64,000 bases of DNA from Trebonia sp963836195 (GCA_963836195.1 CAWIIX010000016.1:1-64000), one strand, 5' to 3'; counted from the first letter of the stretch, positions 17,559 through 25,956 are shown. A program made the numbers and translations. Notes: generated by a model not told the origin, from the letters alone.

Positions 17559-17963
17559 ATGCAGAAAACCATGGAAGCCAAGCTGAAGATCGAGTCATGG
17601 GACGAGAAGCCCTACCGGGAGCTCGACGAGGGGGGCAAGCTCACCAGAGCGGACGTCCTGCTCTCCGGTCCAGATGACGGACTCATGTCCGCCACCTCCG
17701 AGTCACTGATGTTCTACCGGGCCGACGGCACCAGCGCCTACGTCACCGTCATGCATATCACGGGCATGCTTGGCGGCCGGCGTGGCAGCTTCGTACTGCA
17801 GGGCCACGGCACATACGACGGGACAACGGCACGCGGCCAGTCCCACGTGGTGGAGGGCTCCGGCACGGGCGAACTGGCCGGATTGATCGGCACAGGCGAG
17901 AGCGCGTCCACCCACGACGACTACCCCTTCATGCCCCTCACTCTGAAGTACGACATCGGGTGA
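17559..17963 (+). CDS. DUF3224 domain protein
   Basis: About 134 aa from ATG 17559 (or ATG 17571, MEAKLKIESWDEKPY, where homology begins). The sequence KLTRADVLLSGPDDGLMSATSESLMFYRADGTSAYVTVMHITGMLGGRRGSFVLQGHG (described by landmarks) and SGTGELAGLIGTGESASTHDDYPFMPLTLKYD span the lipocalin-like DUF3224 barrel. Function is unknown. The stop overlaps the start of the MarR gene, so the pair is translationally coupled. DUF3224 and MarR pairs are common in actinomycetes, which suggests the regulator controls this protein. Confidence 0.88.
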   Translation: MQKTMEAKLKIESWDEKPYRELDEGGKLTRADVLLSGPDDGLMSATSESLMFYRADGTSAYVTVMHITGMLGGRRGSFVLQGHGTYDGTTARGQSHVVEGSGTGELAGLIGTGESASTHDDYPFMPLTLKYDIG

Positions 17964-18496
17964 CAGCACTCGACCGCCAAGCCAATCTGCTGGGTGCCCT
18001 CGCACTTGTCATCACCGATCAGACCGCGCAAGCAGCCGCGGCGGCGGCCGGGCAGTCCGTCTCAGCCGCTGCCGCGTTGTCGGCGCTGCACCACTTCCTC
18101 GACCGCCCGACACTCGACCAGCTGCACAAGGTACTCGGATTGACACCCTCAGGCGCCGTACGGCTTGTAGACCGACTCGCCGACGCGGGCTTGGTGACGC
18201 GCGGAACCGGCGATGACGGACGCTCCCGATCGGTTGTCCTGACCGACGCCGGCAAGCGGGTGGCCCAGCAAGTCACGGCGGCACGGGCAGCGCTGCTCTG
18301 CAGCGTGCTCGATGAGCTGTCCCCCGCCGAACGAGAGACGCTGCACTCGCTGATGAGCCGGATCATGGCCAGCGTCGTCGGCAGCAAGGAAGGCGGCGCC
18401 TGGATTTGCCGCCTCTGTGACCCGGACGCCTGTGGCCGCGCGGCCGGCCACTGCCCGGCAGCGAGCGCTGCCGCCGCCAAGTACGCCAACCCGTAA
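17960..18496 (+). CDS. MarR-family transcriptional regulator
   Basis: A 178-aa protein starting at GTG 17960, overlapping the DUF3224 stop by 4 nt. The winged helix is clear: RPTLDQLHKVLGLTPSGAVRLVDRLADAGLVTRGTGDDGRSRSVVLTDAGKRVA, with the recognition helix at TPSGAVRLVDRL and the wing GTGDDGRSR. A dimerisation helix follows. The C-terminus is unusual, with four cysteines within about 20 residues (ICRLCDPDACGRAAGHC), suggesting metal or redox sensing. It probably autoregulates the DUF3224-MarR operon. Confidence 0.9.
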   Translation: MTALDRQANLLGALALVITDQTAQAAAAAAGQSVSAAAALSALHHFLDRPTLDQLHKVLGLTPSGAVRLVDRLADAGLVTRGTGDDGRSRSVVLTDAGKRVAQQVTAARAALLCSVLDELSPAERETLHSLMSRIMASVVGSKEGGAWICRLCDPDACGRAAGHCPAASAAAAKYANP

Positions 18497-18850
18497 CCGC
18501 GCCAGCAACAGTCGATGACCAAATTGCGTGAGCACCCGCCGGTTATCCGCTTCTGCCGCGATGGGCACGACGCGCAGACGGCGAGCCAGAACTAGGCGTT
18601 CTGCGCGCGGCGCCTAGTCCCGCAGTAGCGGCGGTTGACAGAGACAGGGTCGGCGATCGTCGCGCCCAGGCCGGTTGCGGCAGACCGTGACCGGTGACTT
18701 ACTGTGACAGCGGCCGGTGCGGTGTGGGGGGCCACGGCGGGCGCCCCCGGCGGATGCATGCTTACAAGCCTGTCGCCGCCGAACTAGACAGCGCGATTTC
18801 GCCGATGCCCAAGATGGATGGCTCCGGGCGCTCACGGTGAGCGTCGCCGG

Positions 18851-18882
18851 CCGGTCCCGGACATGGGGATGCCCGGGACCGG
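18851..18882. repeat. Perfect hairpin, 10-bp arms
   Basis: CCGGTCCCGG (18851-18860) and CCGGGACCGG (18873-18882) flank a 12-nt loop, just beyond the stop of the minus-strand zinc-ribbon gene at 18892. It is a possible terminator for that gene (no U-tract) or part of an element end. Confidence 0.5.
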
Positions 18883-18891
18883 TCTGGGGGA

Positions 18892-19497
18892 TCAGCTGCC
18901 GGGCGCGGGCGTGAGGGCGGTGGCAAGGCCGAACCGGCCGGCCAGTGCCTCCAGGTCCGCCTCTGCCCGGCCGTGCCACCTGACCGCGGCCACCGAGCAC
19001 GCGGCGACGAGGGCCAGCGCGTCGCCCAGCCGGGACCCGGTCGGCCCCGGCGGGGAGGGGTCACGGCCCTCGGGGGTCTCGATGACGGCGACGAGGCGGC
19101 CGAACTCGGCCGTGGCCTCCTGCAGCAGCTGTCCGGCTCGCTCCCGGAGGCGGCGCAGCCAGCCCCGCACGGTCGCGGCCGGGACGCCCAGTTCCGCGCC
19201 GAGCCGGGCCGTTCCCGTGCCGTGCAGGACCGACGCGGCGGCCGCCCGCGCGATCACCCCGACGGCGTCTGCCCGCCTGGGCGCGGACCACGCTGGCAGC
19301 AGAATGTGCGTCGCCCCGCAGGAGCGGCACCGCCCCCGCCGGGGCCGCAGCCGGCGCCGCTCGCCGCCGAGCGCCCGGATGATCCGCTCCCGCCCGTAGC
19401 CCCACGCCCGCAGCCGCCCGGTCCCGCACGAGGGGCAGGCCAGCGCGCCGGACGCCAGGTCCGCGGCGGCAGCGCCCGCATCGGCGCACAGCAGCAC
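18892..19497 (-). CDS. Zinc-ribbon/HTH protein (DUF6431-like, transposon-associated)
   Basis: 201 aa starting at GTG 19497 with GGGAGGG about 12 bp upstream. A four-Cys zinc ribbon (CPSCGTGRLRAWGYG and CRSCGATHILLP) is followed by a helix-turn-helix (ARLGAELGVPAATVRGWLRRLRERA). The C-terminal third is helical (LGDALALVAACSVAAVRWHG). Proteins like this are common in actinomycetes next to rve/DDE-type transposases and probably bind DNA. No transposase gene is recognisable here, so it may be a stranded component of a mobile element. The perfect hairpin at 18851-18882 lies just past its stop. Confidence 0.75.
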   Translation of the reverse strand: MLLCADAGAAAADLASGALACPSCGTGRLRAWGYGRERIIRALGGERRRLRPRRGRCRSCGATHILLPAWSAPRRADAVGVIARAAAASVLHGTGTARLGAELGVPAATVRGWLRRLRERAGQLLQEATAEFGRLVAVIETPEGRDPSPPGPTGSRLGDALALVAACSVAAVRWHGRAEADLEALAGRFGLATALTPAPGS

Positions 19498-19795
19498 GGC
19501 GGCATTCCCTCCCGGTCAAGGATCTGCGGTCCCCGGCGCCCGGCCGCCGCCAGGGGGCGGTTCGTGTTGCAGGCTGCCAGGCCGGCCGCCGCCCCGCAAC
19601 CCGAACCGGCCACCAGCAGGGAAACGACACCACGAGCGTCCCGCGGGCACCGCCACAGCGCCGTAACCAGCGGCGGGACGCCCGGTGCTCACGGTGTCGT
19701 CGCGCACGGAAACGGGAATCCGCCGCTCGCCCCAGGCCGGCACGCTCACATTGAACGACGCGGACCCTCGATTTCAAGCTCAAAAAGAATGACGC

Positions 19796-20473
19796 CTAAC
19801 AAGCAATCGGCCGGGCGCATAATGGGGTGATCTGCAGCGTCCTCGTAGGCGGTTCATCACGTGGCCGGACGCCGTGGCGTGGAGCAACCGCGCGTGTTGC
19901 GGGGTGGTTGGCTCGGATGTTGAGCGCCGCGAGGCTGACGGTTTGATTGATCCGGCGCCGCCGGGTGTCGGGGCTTTTCGCGATGGCTATCCACTCCAGG
20001 ATCAGCCGCTTGGAGGACGGCGGGAAGCTCTCGAAGTTCATCCGTGCGCCGTCATTGCCGTCGAGTTGTTCCTGTAGGTCGGCGGGCATCGCCCGGCCCG
20101 GCTCGTCGGGTAGGAGCTGCCAGGTTCCCGCAGCCTTGGCCCGTTCGATGGCTGCCTGGCCGTACTCGGTCATTAGTCCGCGTTCGATCATCTCGGCCGC
20201 GCGCTGCCGGTTGAGGCGACTCCACCTGCTGCGCGCCGTGCGCGGGGTGAATCGCAGTTGCGAGCTGTCCGCGCCGCACCTGCGGTGCAGGCCGTCGATC
20301 CATCCGAAGCACAAGGCCTGCTCGACTGCCTCGTGATAGCGCAGGCTCGGTGTGGCACCGTCGTGGTGGCGGAGGATTAGCCACACTTCGCTGGCGGATC
20401 GGCAGTTGCGCGCCAGCCATGCTCGCCAGTCATCGGCGCTGCCTGCCACGGCGATGCTGGCCTCGCTGCTCAT
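19796..20473 (-). CDS. YdeI/OmpD-associated family protein
   Basis: 225 aa. WRAWLARNCRSASEVWLILRHHDG, SLRYHEAVEQALCFGWIDGLHRRC and FTPRTARSRWSRLNRQRAAEMIERGLMT are the YdeI N-terminal motifs. The family C-terminus ESFPPSSKRLILEWIAIAKSPDTRRRRI and LAALNIRANHP follows. After NIRANHP about 28 extra residues (PRHGVRPRDEPPTR) look like read-through past the usual stop. It starts one base after the VOC gene stop, so the two form an operon. In bacteria YdeI is linked to peptide and drug tolerance, but the mechanism is unclear. Confidence 0.87.
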   Translation of the reverse strand: MSSEASIAVAGSADDWRAWLARNCRSASEVWLILRHHDGATPSLRYHEAVEQALCFGWIDGLHRRCGADSSQLRFTPRTARSRWSRLNRQRAAEMIERGLMTEYGQAAIERAKAAGTWQLLPDEPGRAMPADLQEQLDGNDGARMNFESFPPSSKRLILEWIAIAKSPDTRRRRINQTVSLAALNIRANHPATRAVAPRHGVRPRDEPPTRTLQITPLCARPIAC

Positions 20474-20474
20474 G

Positions 20475-20891
20475 TCAGGCTCCTGGCCGCGACGCGAGGA
20501 CGTCTACATAGTGCTGGTTGTACATCACGCCGAGGAGGTTGCCGAATGGGTCGATGACCGACGCGGTGACGAAGCCGGGCCCGCGCTCGACCGGGGCTTC
20601 GTGAGCTGTCGCACCCAGGGCCAGCAGCCTCTCGAAGCTGACTTGAGCGTCGTCCACATGCCAGTAGACGACCGCCCCGCCGACCTTGTCGGAGCGGCCG
20701 GGCGCTGCGAACCGGCGGTCGAGGATGCCGAGCTCGTGCTGGTAGTCGCCGATGCGGAACTCGGCGTAGGCGAGCCTGCCTTCGACCGGGCGGGAGAAGT
20801 ACGGCCCGGCGCCGAGGAGCCCGGTGTACCAGTCCACGGCGGCCGCGACGTCGTCGGCCAGGTAGGTGACGGTGGTCAGTCCTCGCAACAT
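20475..20891 (-). CDS. VOC-family protein (glyoxalase-like)
   Basis: 138 aa from ATG 20891 (MLRGLTTVTYLADDVAAAVDWYTGLLG), chosen over the upstream ATG 20930 because GGAAGGAA lies just upstream. YAEFRIGDYQHELGILDRRFA and VYWHVDDAQVSFERLLALGATA, then GPGFVTASVIDPFGNLLGVMYN, are one VOC chain. The likely metal or substrate positions (H in QHELGIL, E/N near the C-terminus) are present, but the activity is unknown. It is first in an operon with the YdeI gene and divergent from the WYL regulator, with a perfect palindrome between. Confidence 0.88.
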   Translation of the reverse strand: MLRGLTTVTYLADDVAAAVDWYTGLLGAGPYFSRPVEGRLAYAEFRIGDYQHELGILDRRFAAPGRSDKVGGAVVYWHVDDAQVSFERLLALGATAHEAPVERGPGFVTASVIDPFGNLLGVMYNQHYVDVLASRPGA

Positions 20892-20941
20892 GGGTGGTTC
20901 CTTCCTCTGGCGGGTCTGTGCTGATGTCAATCCTCCACGGT

Positions 20942-20966
20942 AAAGTGCTCACCAACTGAGCACTTT
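20942..20966. promoter_or_regulatory. Perfect 10-bp inverted repeat, probable WYL operator
   Basis: AAAGTGCTCA (20942-20951) and TGAGCACTTT (20957-20966) are exact complements around CCAAC. The site is 19 bp before the WYL gene start and about 50 bp before the divergent VOC-YdeI operon. It fits an operator that controls both directions. Confidence 0.75.
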
Positions 20967-20984
20967 GTCGCGGAGAATTGAGGC

Positions 20985-21947
20985 ATGCGCGCCGACCGCC
21001 TCATCGCCGCCCTCCTGCTCATGCAAAGCCGCGGGCGGGTAACCGCCGGCGAGCTGGCCGCCGAGCTGGAGGTGTCGGTCGCCACCGCGCGGCGCGACCT
21101 GGAGGCGCTGTCCGCGGCCGGGATTCCCGTGTACCCGCAGCCCGGACGCGGCGGCGGGTGGTCGCTCGCCGGCGGCGCCCGTACCGACCTGAGCGGGCTG
21201 TCGGCGACCGAGGCGCAGGCGCTGTTCCTGCTCGTCGGCCCCGCCGCCGCCGTCTCGGCCGAGGCGAAAGCCGCGTTGCGAAAGCTCGTGCGGGCTCTCC
21301 CCCAGGCCTTCCGAGCCGACGCGGAGGCCGCCGCAAGCGCCACCATGATCGATCCCACCGGATGGGGCGAGCGTGACCGCAGCCGCCCGGAGATGGTGGA
21401 CCAGCTGCAGGACGCCGTGATCCGCCGGCGGAAAGTCCGCCTGACCTACGCCAACAGTGCCAGAGGGCGAAGCGAACGGCTGATCGACCCATGGGGGCTG
21501 GTCGACAAGGACGAGACCTGGTACCTCATCGCCGGCACGGAACAAGGACAGCGAACCTTCCGGGTTGACCGGATCCTCGAAGCCGAGCCAACCGACCAGC
21601 GCGCCGCACGGCCGGACGACTTCGCCCTCGCCTCGGCATGGGAACAGGTCGTCGGCGAGGTCGAGCAGCGGCGCTCACGCACCTGGGCGACCGTCCTTAT
21701 CGAGGCGCGATTCGTCCCGGTGCTGCGGGATCACTTCGGACGGCACTGCCACGCCGGCAGCAAAACGAGCGACGGACGTGCCCGAGTCCGCATCGCCGCA
21801 CCCACCCCGCTCGACATCGCCAGGAACCTGGCCGGGTGGGGCGCCATGATCGACGTCATCGAACCGCCAACGGTGCAGGCCGAGCTGGCCCGCATCGGCG
21901 CGGAGCTCGCCGGCCGGTACGGCCTGCCGGAGGGGGAAGTCAGTTGA
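20985..21947 (+). CDS. WYL-domain transcriptional regulator (DeoR-type HTH)
   Basis: 320 aa. Residues 1-60 hold the HTH: RADRLIAALLLMQSRGRVTAGELAAELEVSVATARRDLEALSAAGIPVYPQPGRGGGWSL (described by its ends; recognition helix at SVATARRDLEAL). Residues about 135-200 form the WYL domain (KVRLTYANSARGRSERLIDPWGLV, ETWYLIAGTEQGQRTFRVDRI), which binds nucleotide or small ligands in other members. The C-terminal WCX extension (LDIARNLAGWGAMIDVIEPP) completes the normal length. It is divergent from VOC-YdeI, with the perfect palindrome 20942-20966 between, so it is likely their regulator and its own. Confidence 0.92.
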   Translation: MRADRLIAALLLMQSRGRVTAGELAAELEVSVATARRDLEALSAAGIPVYPQPGRGGGWSLAGGARTDLSGLSATEAQALFLLVGPAAAVSAEAKAALRKLVRALPQAFRADAEAAASATMIDPTGWGERDRSRPEMVDQLQDAVIRRRKVRLTYANSARGRSERLIDPWGLVDKDETWYLIAGTEQGQRTFRVDRILEAEPTDQRAARPDDFALASAWEQVVGEVEQRRSRTWATVLIEARFVPVLRDHFGRHCHAGSKTSDGRARVRIAAPTPLDIARNLAGWGAMIDVIEPPTVQAELARIGAELAGRYGLPEGEVS

Positions 21948-22019
21948 CCAGCAGATCGCATGCAGGCAGCGCCGCTACTGCCAGTTGACGCGCCCTGCGT
22001 GCGGACGGCGCCGCCGTAA

Positions 22020-22297
22020 CAGGTGCCCCCTACCCCCATTACTAATATCCCCCCGAGCCCACGTCCTCCGTTCTCCCCTCCCGCCTTTGCAGACCCAACC
22101 TCCTACGTGTGCGAAGAACCAGATAACGTGAAGGCAAACCCGGCCCCCCCTCTTTCAACCCCACCCTGTCTCTCGCCTCCCTTTTCCTCTTCCCCCGTCT
22201 CTTCCTCGCGCGCGCACTCTCACCGCCCAATCGCGCCCCCCCCCCCCCCCCCCCGCTCGACGTCCGCACCCCCCTCCCCCCCCCCCCCCCCCCCGAA
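22020..22297. other. Low-complexity C-rich segment, probable assembly artefact
   Basis: The sequence is strongly pyrimidine-skewed, unlike any neighbour. It contains a 19-C run at 22236-22254, six C at 22269-22274 and another 19-C run at 22276-22294. There is no coding signal on either strand. Runs like these are typical of poor-quality trace or gap-filled sequence. Confidence 0.7.
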
Positions 22298-22365
22298 AAA
22301 GTGCCTTCGACTCGAACCGGATGGGGCCCTCGACAAGCCCTATCCTCCCAGGTCAAAGGCACTTT
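22298..22365. repeat. IS-like terminal inverted repeat
   Basis: AAAGTGCCTT (22298-22307) and AAGGCACTTT (22356-22365) are exact complements 48 bp apart. Read on the minus strand the loop contains GGTTCGAGTCG. The arrangement resembles a structured end of an actinobacterial insertion sequence; I recall IS1380-like ends with such sequence, but cannot verify it. No transposase gene is present. Confidence 0.4.
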
Positions 22366-22472
22366 CCCATTTGTACCGGTAGCCGCCGCTTATTCCAGGC
22401 GAAGCCCGGGGCTAGTGAAGGCGCGAGCGTTGCCGCACCCGGCTGTGCTGGCGATAGCCGGCTGGGGCCGCC

Positions 22473-23369
22473 TCAGTTGTGGATGCGCAGCTCGCGTTCG
22501 GTCTGCTCGTACACCCGGTCCTGGGCGTCATGGTCACGAGACTTCTTGGATGACTTTTTGAGCTCGGCCGAGCTGTAGTAGCCGCCGGTGGCGGTGGCGA
22601 GGCCGGGATCGGCCAGCAGCCGGACACAGCCGCGCGAGCCCTTCTCCGGCGGTCCGACGAACGGTTTCATCAGCGCCTGAACGGTCTTGAACGTGCCGCC
22701 GGCCTTGCCGCCAAAGCCGGAGTTGACCGTGCCGGGGCTGACCGCATTGAAGGTCAGGCCGTCCCCTTGGTGCCGCCGGGCCTTGGCGTATGTGTACATC
22801 AGGGCAAGGAGCTTGGCGTCCGCGTAGGCATGCATCTGCGAGTACTTGCCGGGGTAGCTCCAGTCGGTAATTGGGTTGCCTCGTGACTCGATCAGCGCCG
22901 TCATGTTCACGACTCGGGAGGGCGATGCGAAGTCGTCAGCTCCCTTGCGCAGAAGGTCGAGCAGCCCCTCCGTCAACGCCGCGACGGCGACGTGATTAAT
23001 CGCGATCGTTCGCTCGTAGCCGTCCGGAGACAGGGCCTTGGTGGCGAAGCCCGCGCCCGCGTTGTTGACCAGCCCGTTCAAGCCCTTCGGGCTCGCCTGG
23101 CGCACCGCCTCGACCAGCTCGCGGACGCCGGCGAGCGAGCCCAGGTCCCCAGCCACGGCCAGGTACCGGCCCTTGCCGTTGCCGTTGCTGACCAGCAGGT
23201 CCACTGCTCGCCTGGCGTGGTCAGCGCGCCGTGCGTGCACCAGCACGGTCGCGCCGCTGTTGCCGGCGCCTTGAGCTGTCTCATGGCCGATACCACCCTT
23301 GGTCGTGCCGGTGACCAGGACGGTCTGACCGTCGAGCCTTCCGGCGAACTGGGCGTCGAACTTGCTCAT
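22473..23369 (-). CDS. SDR-family oxidoreductase
   Basis: 298 aa from ATG 23369 (MSKFDAQFAGRLDGQTVLVTG), preceded by GGGAGAAG; longer in-frame starts lack an RBS. The Rossmann glycine motif is TGTTKGGIGHE. NNAG is present (LVNNAGAGFATKA), and the catalytic Tyr and Lys are in MHAYADAKLLAL. NMTALIES supplies the region of the usual Ser, read here as Thr, so the catalytic Ser is substituted or lies elsewhere. The C-terminus resembles the retinol-dehydrogenase-like/WWOX SDR branch (YYSSAELKKSS). It is in line with the second SDR upstream, 137 bp away. The substrate is unknown. Confidence 0.87.
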   Translation of the reverse strand: MSKFDAQFAGRLDGQTVLVTGTTKGGIGHETAQGAGNSGATVLVHARRADHARRAVDLLVSNGNGKGRYLAVAGDLGSLAGVRELVEAVRQASPKGLNGLVNNAGAGFATKALSPDGYERTIAINHVAVAALTEGLLDLLRKGADDFASPSRVVNMTALIESRGNPITDWSYPGKYSQMHAYADAKLLALMYTYAKARRHQGDGLTFNAVSPGTVNSGFGGKAGGTFKTVQALMKPFVGPPEKGSRGCVRLLADPGLATATGGYYSSAELKKSSKKSRDHDAQDRVYEQTERELRIHN

Positions 23370-23506
23370 CCGCTTCTCCCATCGGGTAAGTCCTGCATGC
23401 CAGAGCACTTCGAGAGGGCGTCGTCTCGCGAGCGGCTCATACGGCGGTCGTCCCGCCATCGACCGGCAGGGGCGCTCCGGTAAACGTCGCCGTGGTACGG
23501 CTGGTG

Positions 23507-24256
23507 TCATGTCGCGACCCGGCCCCCGTCGACCGCGAGAGTGACGCCGTGGACGAAGCTGGCATCGTCACTGGCGAGGAAGACGATCGCCGCGGCAAGT
23601 TCCTCGGGCTGAGCCACGCGACCTGCTGGCGCTAGCGCCGCGAGCTGCTTCACCATCTCGGCGGGGACAGCTTCCATCATCGCGGTGCGCGTCGGGCCGG
23701 GAGCGACGGCGTTGACCCGGACACCACGCGGGCCGTATTCGGCGGCCCAGGCCTTGGTCAGCAGTTCGAGAGCCGCCCGGCTGGCGCCGTACAGGGCCAT
23801 GCCGGCCTGTCCGAAGCTCGCGACCATCGTGCTGACGTTGACGATCGAACCCCATCCGCGTTCGGCCATGGCCGGCGCCAGGGACGCGACGAGGAAGAAC
23901 GGAACCTTGACGTTCAGCGCGAAGGTCTCGTCGAACTCTGCTTCGGTGGCTGCGCTGCTTGGCCCGAGCAAGGCGACGCCGGCGTTGTTGATGAGGATGT
24001 CGACGTGACCGCCGCCTGCCTCGGCGGCCCACTCGACCAGGTCCCGGGCCGATTCGAGGTCGCTCAGAGTAGTGAGCCGGAACGTCGCGCTGCCGCCGCT
24101 GCCTTCGATCTCGGCGACCACGTCCTTGGCCCGTTGCTCATTGCGCCCGACTACCAGTACGCGGGCGCCGCGGGCGGCCAAGGCGATGGCCGTAGCCCTG
24201 CCGATCCCGCTCGTCGAGCCCGTCACCAGAGCTGTCTTGCCCTTCAGGTCAGTCAT
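23507..24256 (-). CDS. SDR-family oxidoreductase (FabG-like), YxxxR variant
   Basis: 249 aa. A classical SDR: TGSTSGIGRATA (cofactor glycines), VVGRNEQRAKDVV (the Arg suggests NADP preference), ILINNAGVALLG, IVNVSTMV (catalytic Ser), then LYGASRAALELLTKAW and VNAVAPGPTRTAMM, ending HGVTLAVDGG. At the active site the expected YxxxK reads YGASR, so the catalytic Lys is replaced by Arg. It is the first gene of the minus-strand pair divergent from the TetR gene, so its expression is probably repressed by that regulator. The physiological substrate is unknown. Confidence 0.9.
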   Translation of the reverse strand: MTDLKGKTALVTGSTSGIGRATAIALAARGARVLVVGRNEQRAKDVVAEIEGSGGSATFRLTTLSDLESARDLVEWAAEAGGGHVDILINNAGVALLGPSSAATEAEFDETFALNVKVPFFLVASLAPAMAERGWGSIVNVSTMVASFGQAGMALYGASRAALELLTKAWAAEYGPRGVRVNAVAPGPTRTAMMEAVPAEMVKQLAALAPAGRVAQPEELAAAIVFLASDDASFVHGVTLAVDGGRVAT

Positions 24257-24282
24257 GCGATGTGCCGTCCTCCCGCTCAGAA

Positions 24283-24331
24283 TGGGTTGTGCGACTCACT
24301 CTGGCAGGTCGGCACTGGGTTGTCAAACTCA
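24283..24331. promoter_or_regulatory. Divergent promoter/operator with direct repeats
   Basis: TGGGTTGTGCGACTCA (24283-24298) and TGGGTTGTCAAACTCA (24316-24331) differ at three positions and start 33 bp apart, about three helical turns. On the minus strand TTGACA (24326-24321), a 17-bp spacer and CAGAGT (24303-24298) form a plausible promoter for the SDR genes inside this repeat. The layout suggests the TetR binding region. Confidence 0.55.
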
Positions 24332-24352
24332 AAATCCTGCTAGCATTGGCGC

Positions 24353-24958
24353 ATGGTCGACGAGACGAGTGACCGGCGGAGGCTCACCCCCAAGGGAGCG
24401 CGCACCCGGGCGCGAATAGTGCAGGAGGCCGCCGCCCTCATCCATGAGCGCGGGGTGGCGGGCACCACCTTGGAAGACGTCAAGGTGGCGGCGGAAGTCA
24501 GCGGCTCTCAGATGTACCACTACTTCCCCGACAAGAACGAACTCGTGCAGGCGGTCATCGACTACCAGGCCGACACCATCGTCACTCACCAGGGGCGCGT
24601 GCTCAGCAGCGCGAACGGAGTCGAAGCCTGGCGGAACATGGTGATCACCGCCGCGAAGCTCACCGAAGCAAAGGGCGGCTGCCCACTTGGCTCGCTCGGC
24701 GGCCAGCTCGCCGAGAGCGACCCCGAGGCCCGAGCGCTCATCGCGGCAGGGTTCGATCAGTGGGCAGCCATCATCGGCGATGCGCTCAGATCCCTGCATG
24801 CCGACGGGAAACTCCCGCCCGGCATCGACCCGGACGACCTCGCCACTACCCTGCTCGCCACGCTCCAAGGAGGACTCCTGCTCGCCCAGGTACATCGGAG
24901 CGCCCGTCCGTTCGAAACTGCGATCGATACCATTCTCACCCTCGCCATCGGCAGATGA
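24353..24958 (+). CDS. TetR/AcrR-family regulator
   Basis: 201 aa. The HTH lies at residues 18-64: GARTRARIVQEAAALIHERGVAGTTLEDVKVAAEVSGSQMYHYFPDKNELVQAVIDY (given by landmarks; recognition helix VSGSQMYHYF). The C-terminal domain contains GGCPLGSLGGQLAESDPEARALIAAGFDQW, typical of the LmrA/YxaF-like TetR_C group, where a Cys (GGCPLG) is conserved. Relatives sense quinone- or flavonoid-like compounds and control neighbouring reductases. It is divergent from two SDR genes, which fits control of redox enzymes. Confidence 0.9.
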   Translation: MVDETSDRRRLTPKGARTRARIVQEAAALIHERGVAGTTLEDVKVAAEVSGSQMYHYFPDKNELVQAVIDYQADTIVTHQGRVLSSANGVEAWRNMVITAAKLTEAKGGCPLGSLGGQLAESDPEARALIAAGFDQWAAIIGDALRSLHADGKLPPGIDPDDLATTLLATLQGGLLLAQVHRSARPFETAIDTILTLAIGR

Positions 24959-25956
24959 GCCCAAGCCGGGTTCGTCCAGAGCCACCGCCGAGGTCGGCTC
25001 ACGGCTCTTGGATGACGCACGTGCATCCTGAGGTTTTGCACGTTAGCTGGCGGCTTTGCAGGGAACTTGGCGAGATCCGTCAGTCAGTAGGCAAGGCGCA
25101 TCATGTTGGCGCCGGCCGCCACCTGGTTCTGTCCGCCAACGACTAATCGCAGATGCCCGGAAGACACCCAGGCAACACGATTGCGTAATGTTGTCAGCGC
25201 CCGGATCTCTGACACTCGATATCCGCCGATACCCGGCGGCGCTGGCGTCGATCGCCCGGCATCAGGCGCACGCCGCGTGGAGGGCGCGCGGCGGAGTTAC
25301 CGGACTGCCCGCGCTGAGCTCGGGGTGGCCCTCCCGCCGCACGCCGTCGACGGCGTGCTCGCCGCGTGTAAGAAGGAGGGCTTCGCGCTGGCCGCCACCG
25401 CCCGCTTCGTCGAACTGGTGGAGCGCGCCATCCGGGGCGAGACGTTCGCTCCGAAGCTATAACACCCCTCCCCAAGCAAGTCCTACCGCCCTCGGCGGCG
25501 CGCACTGCCGTCGAGGCGTCTCTAGCCGGGGCGTCGAGATGCACGCGGACCGCATTTCTTCCGTGCCCTGGTGGCCACCCCGCTGCCGGGAGTCCGGAGC
25601 CGGCGTCGGTGGAACCACGGTCCGTTCGAAATGACGATCTTGATCTTGACCTGACGACCTTGCTAGATGCCCTCAAGGCGCTAATCGACGCCCGTCGGCA
25701 TACCGCTCAGCAACCGAGACGACCACGCGCAGGTTCACCTCGAGCAGGGTGGTTCCTCGGCGATCCACGGATTCGAGGCAGGCTGGCCTGCTCCCGGTGC
25801 GGTCAGTGTGCGCCGCCCGGGCGTCCGCGCAACCGGCCGAAGGCGCCGGTGTGGCACGCCCGCCCTCCTTAGCGGCGCCCTTCCCCTGACCGCCGGGAGG
25901 CGCCCCGCCGCCCGGCCGCGGGCCTCTCGCCTGCGCTATGGGAAGGGAACGTGCTC
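24959..25956. other. Region without a confident gene
   Basis: Coding-like scraps appear in different frames: LDIRRYPAALASIARHQAH near 25210-25270 and LGVALPPHAVDGVLAACKKEG through VELVERAIRGETFAPKL ending at 25462. They could be one small broken gene. The 35-bp segment 25613-25647 is a diverged copy of 1816-1850. The rest shows no gene. Confidence 0.4.

Noticed and set aside
22298..22365. Possible tRNA on the minus strand, because the loop contains GGTTCGAGTC like a T-arm
   Set aside because: The 68-bp repeat lacks a D-arm and anticodon stem, and the stems are a simple terminal inverted repeat. An IS-like end is more likely.
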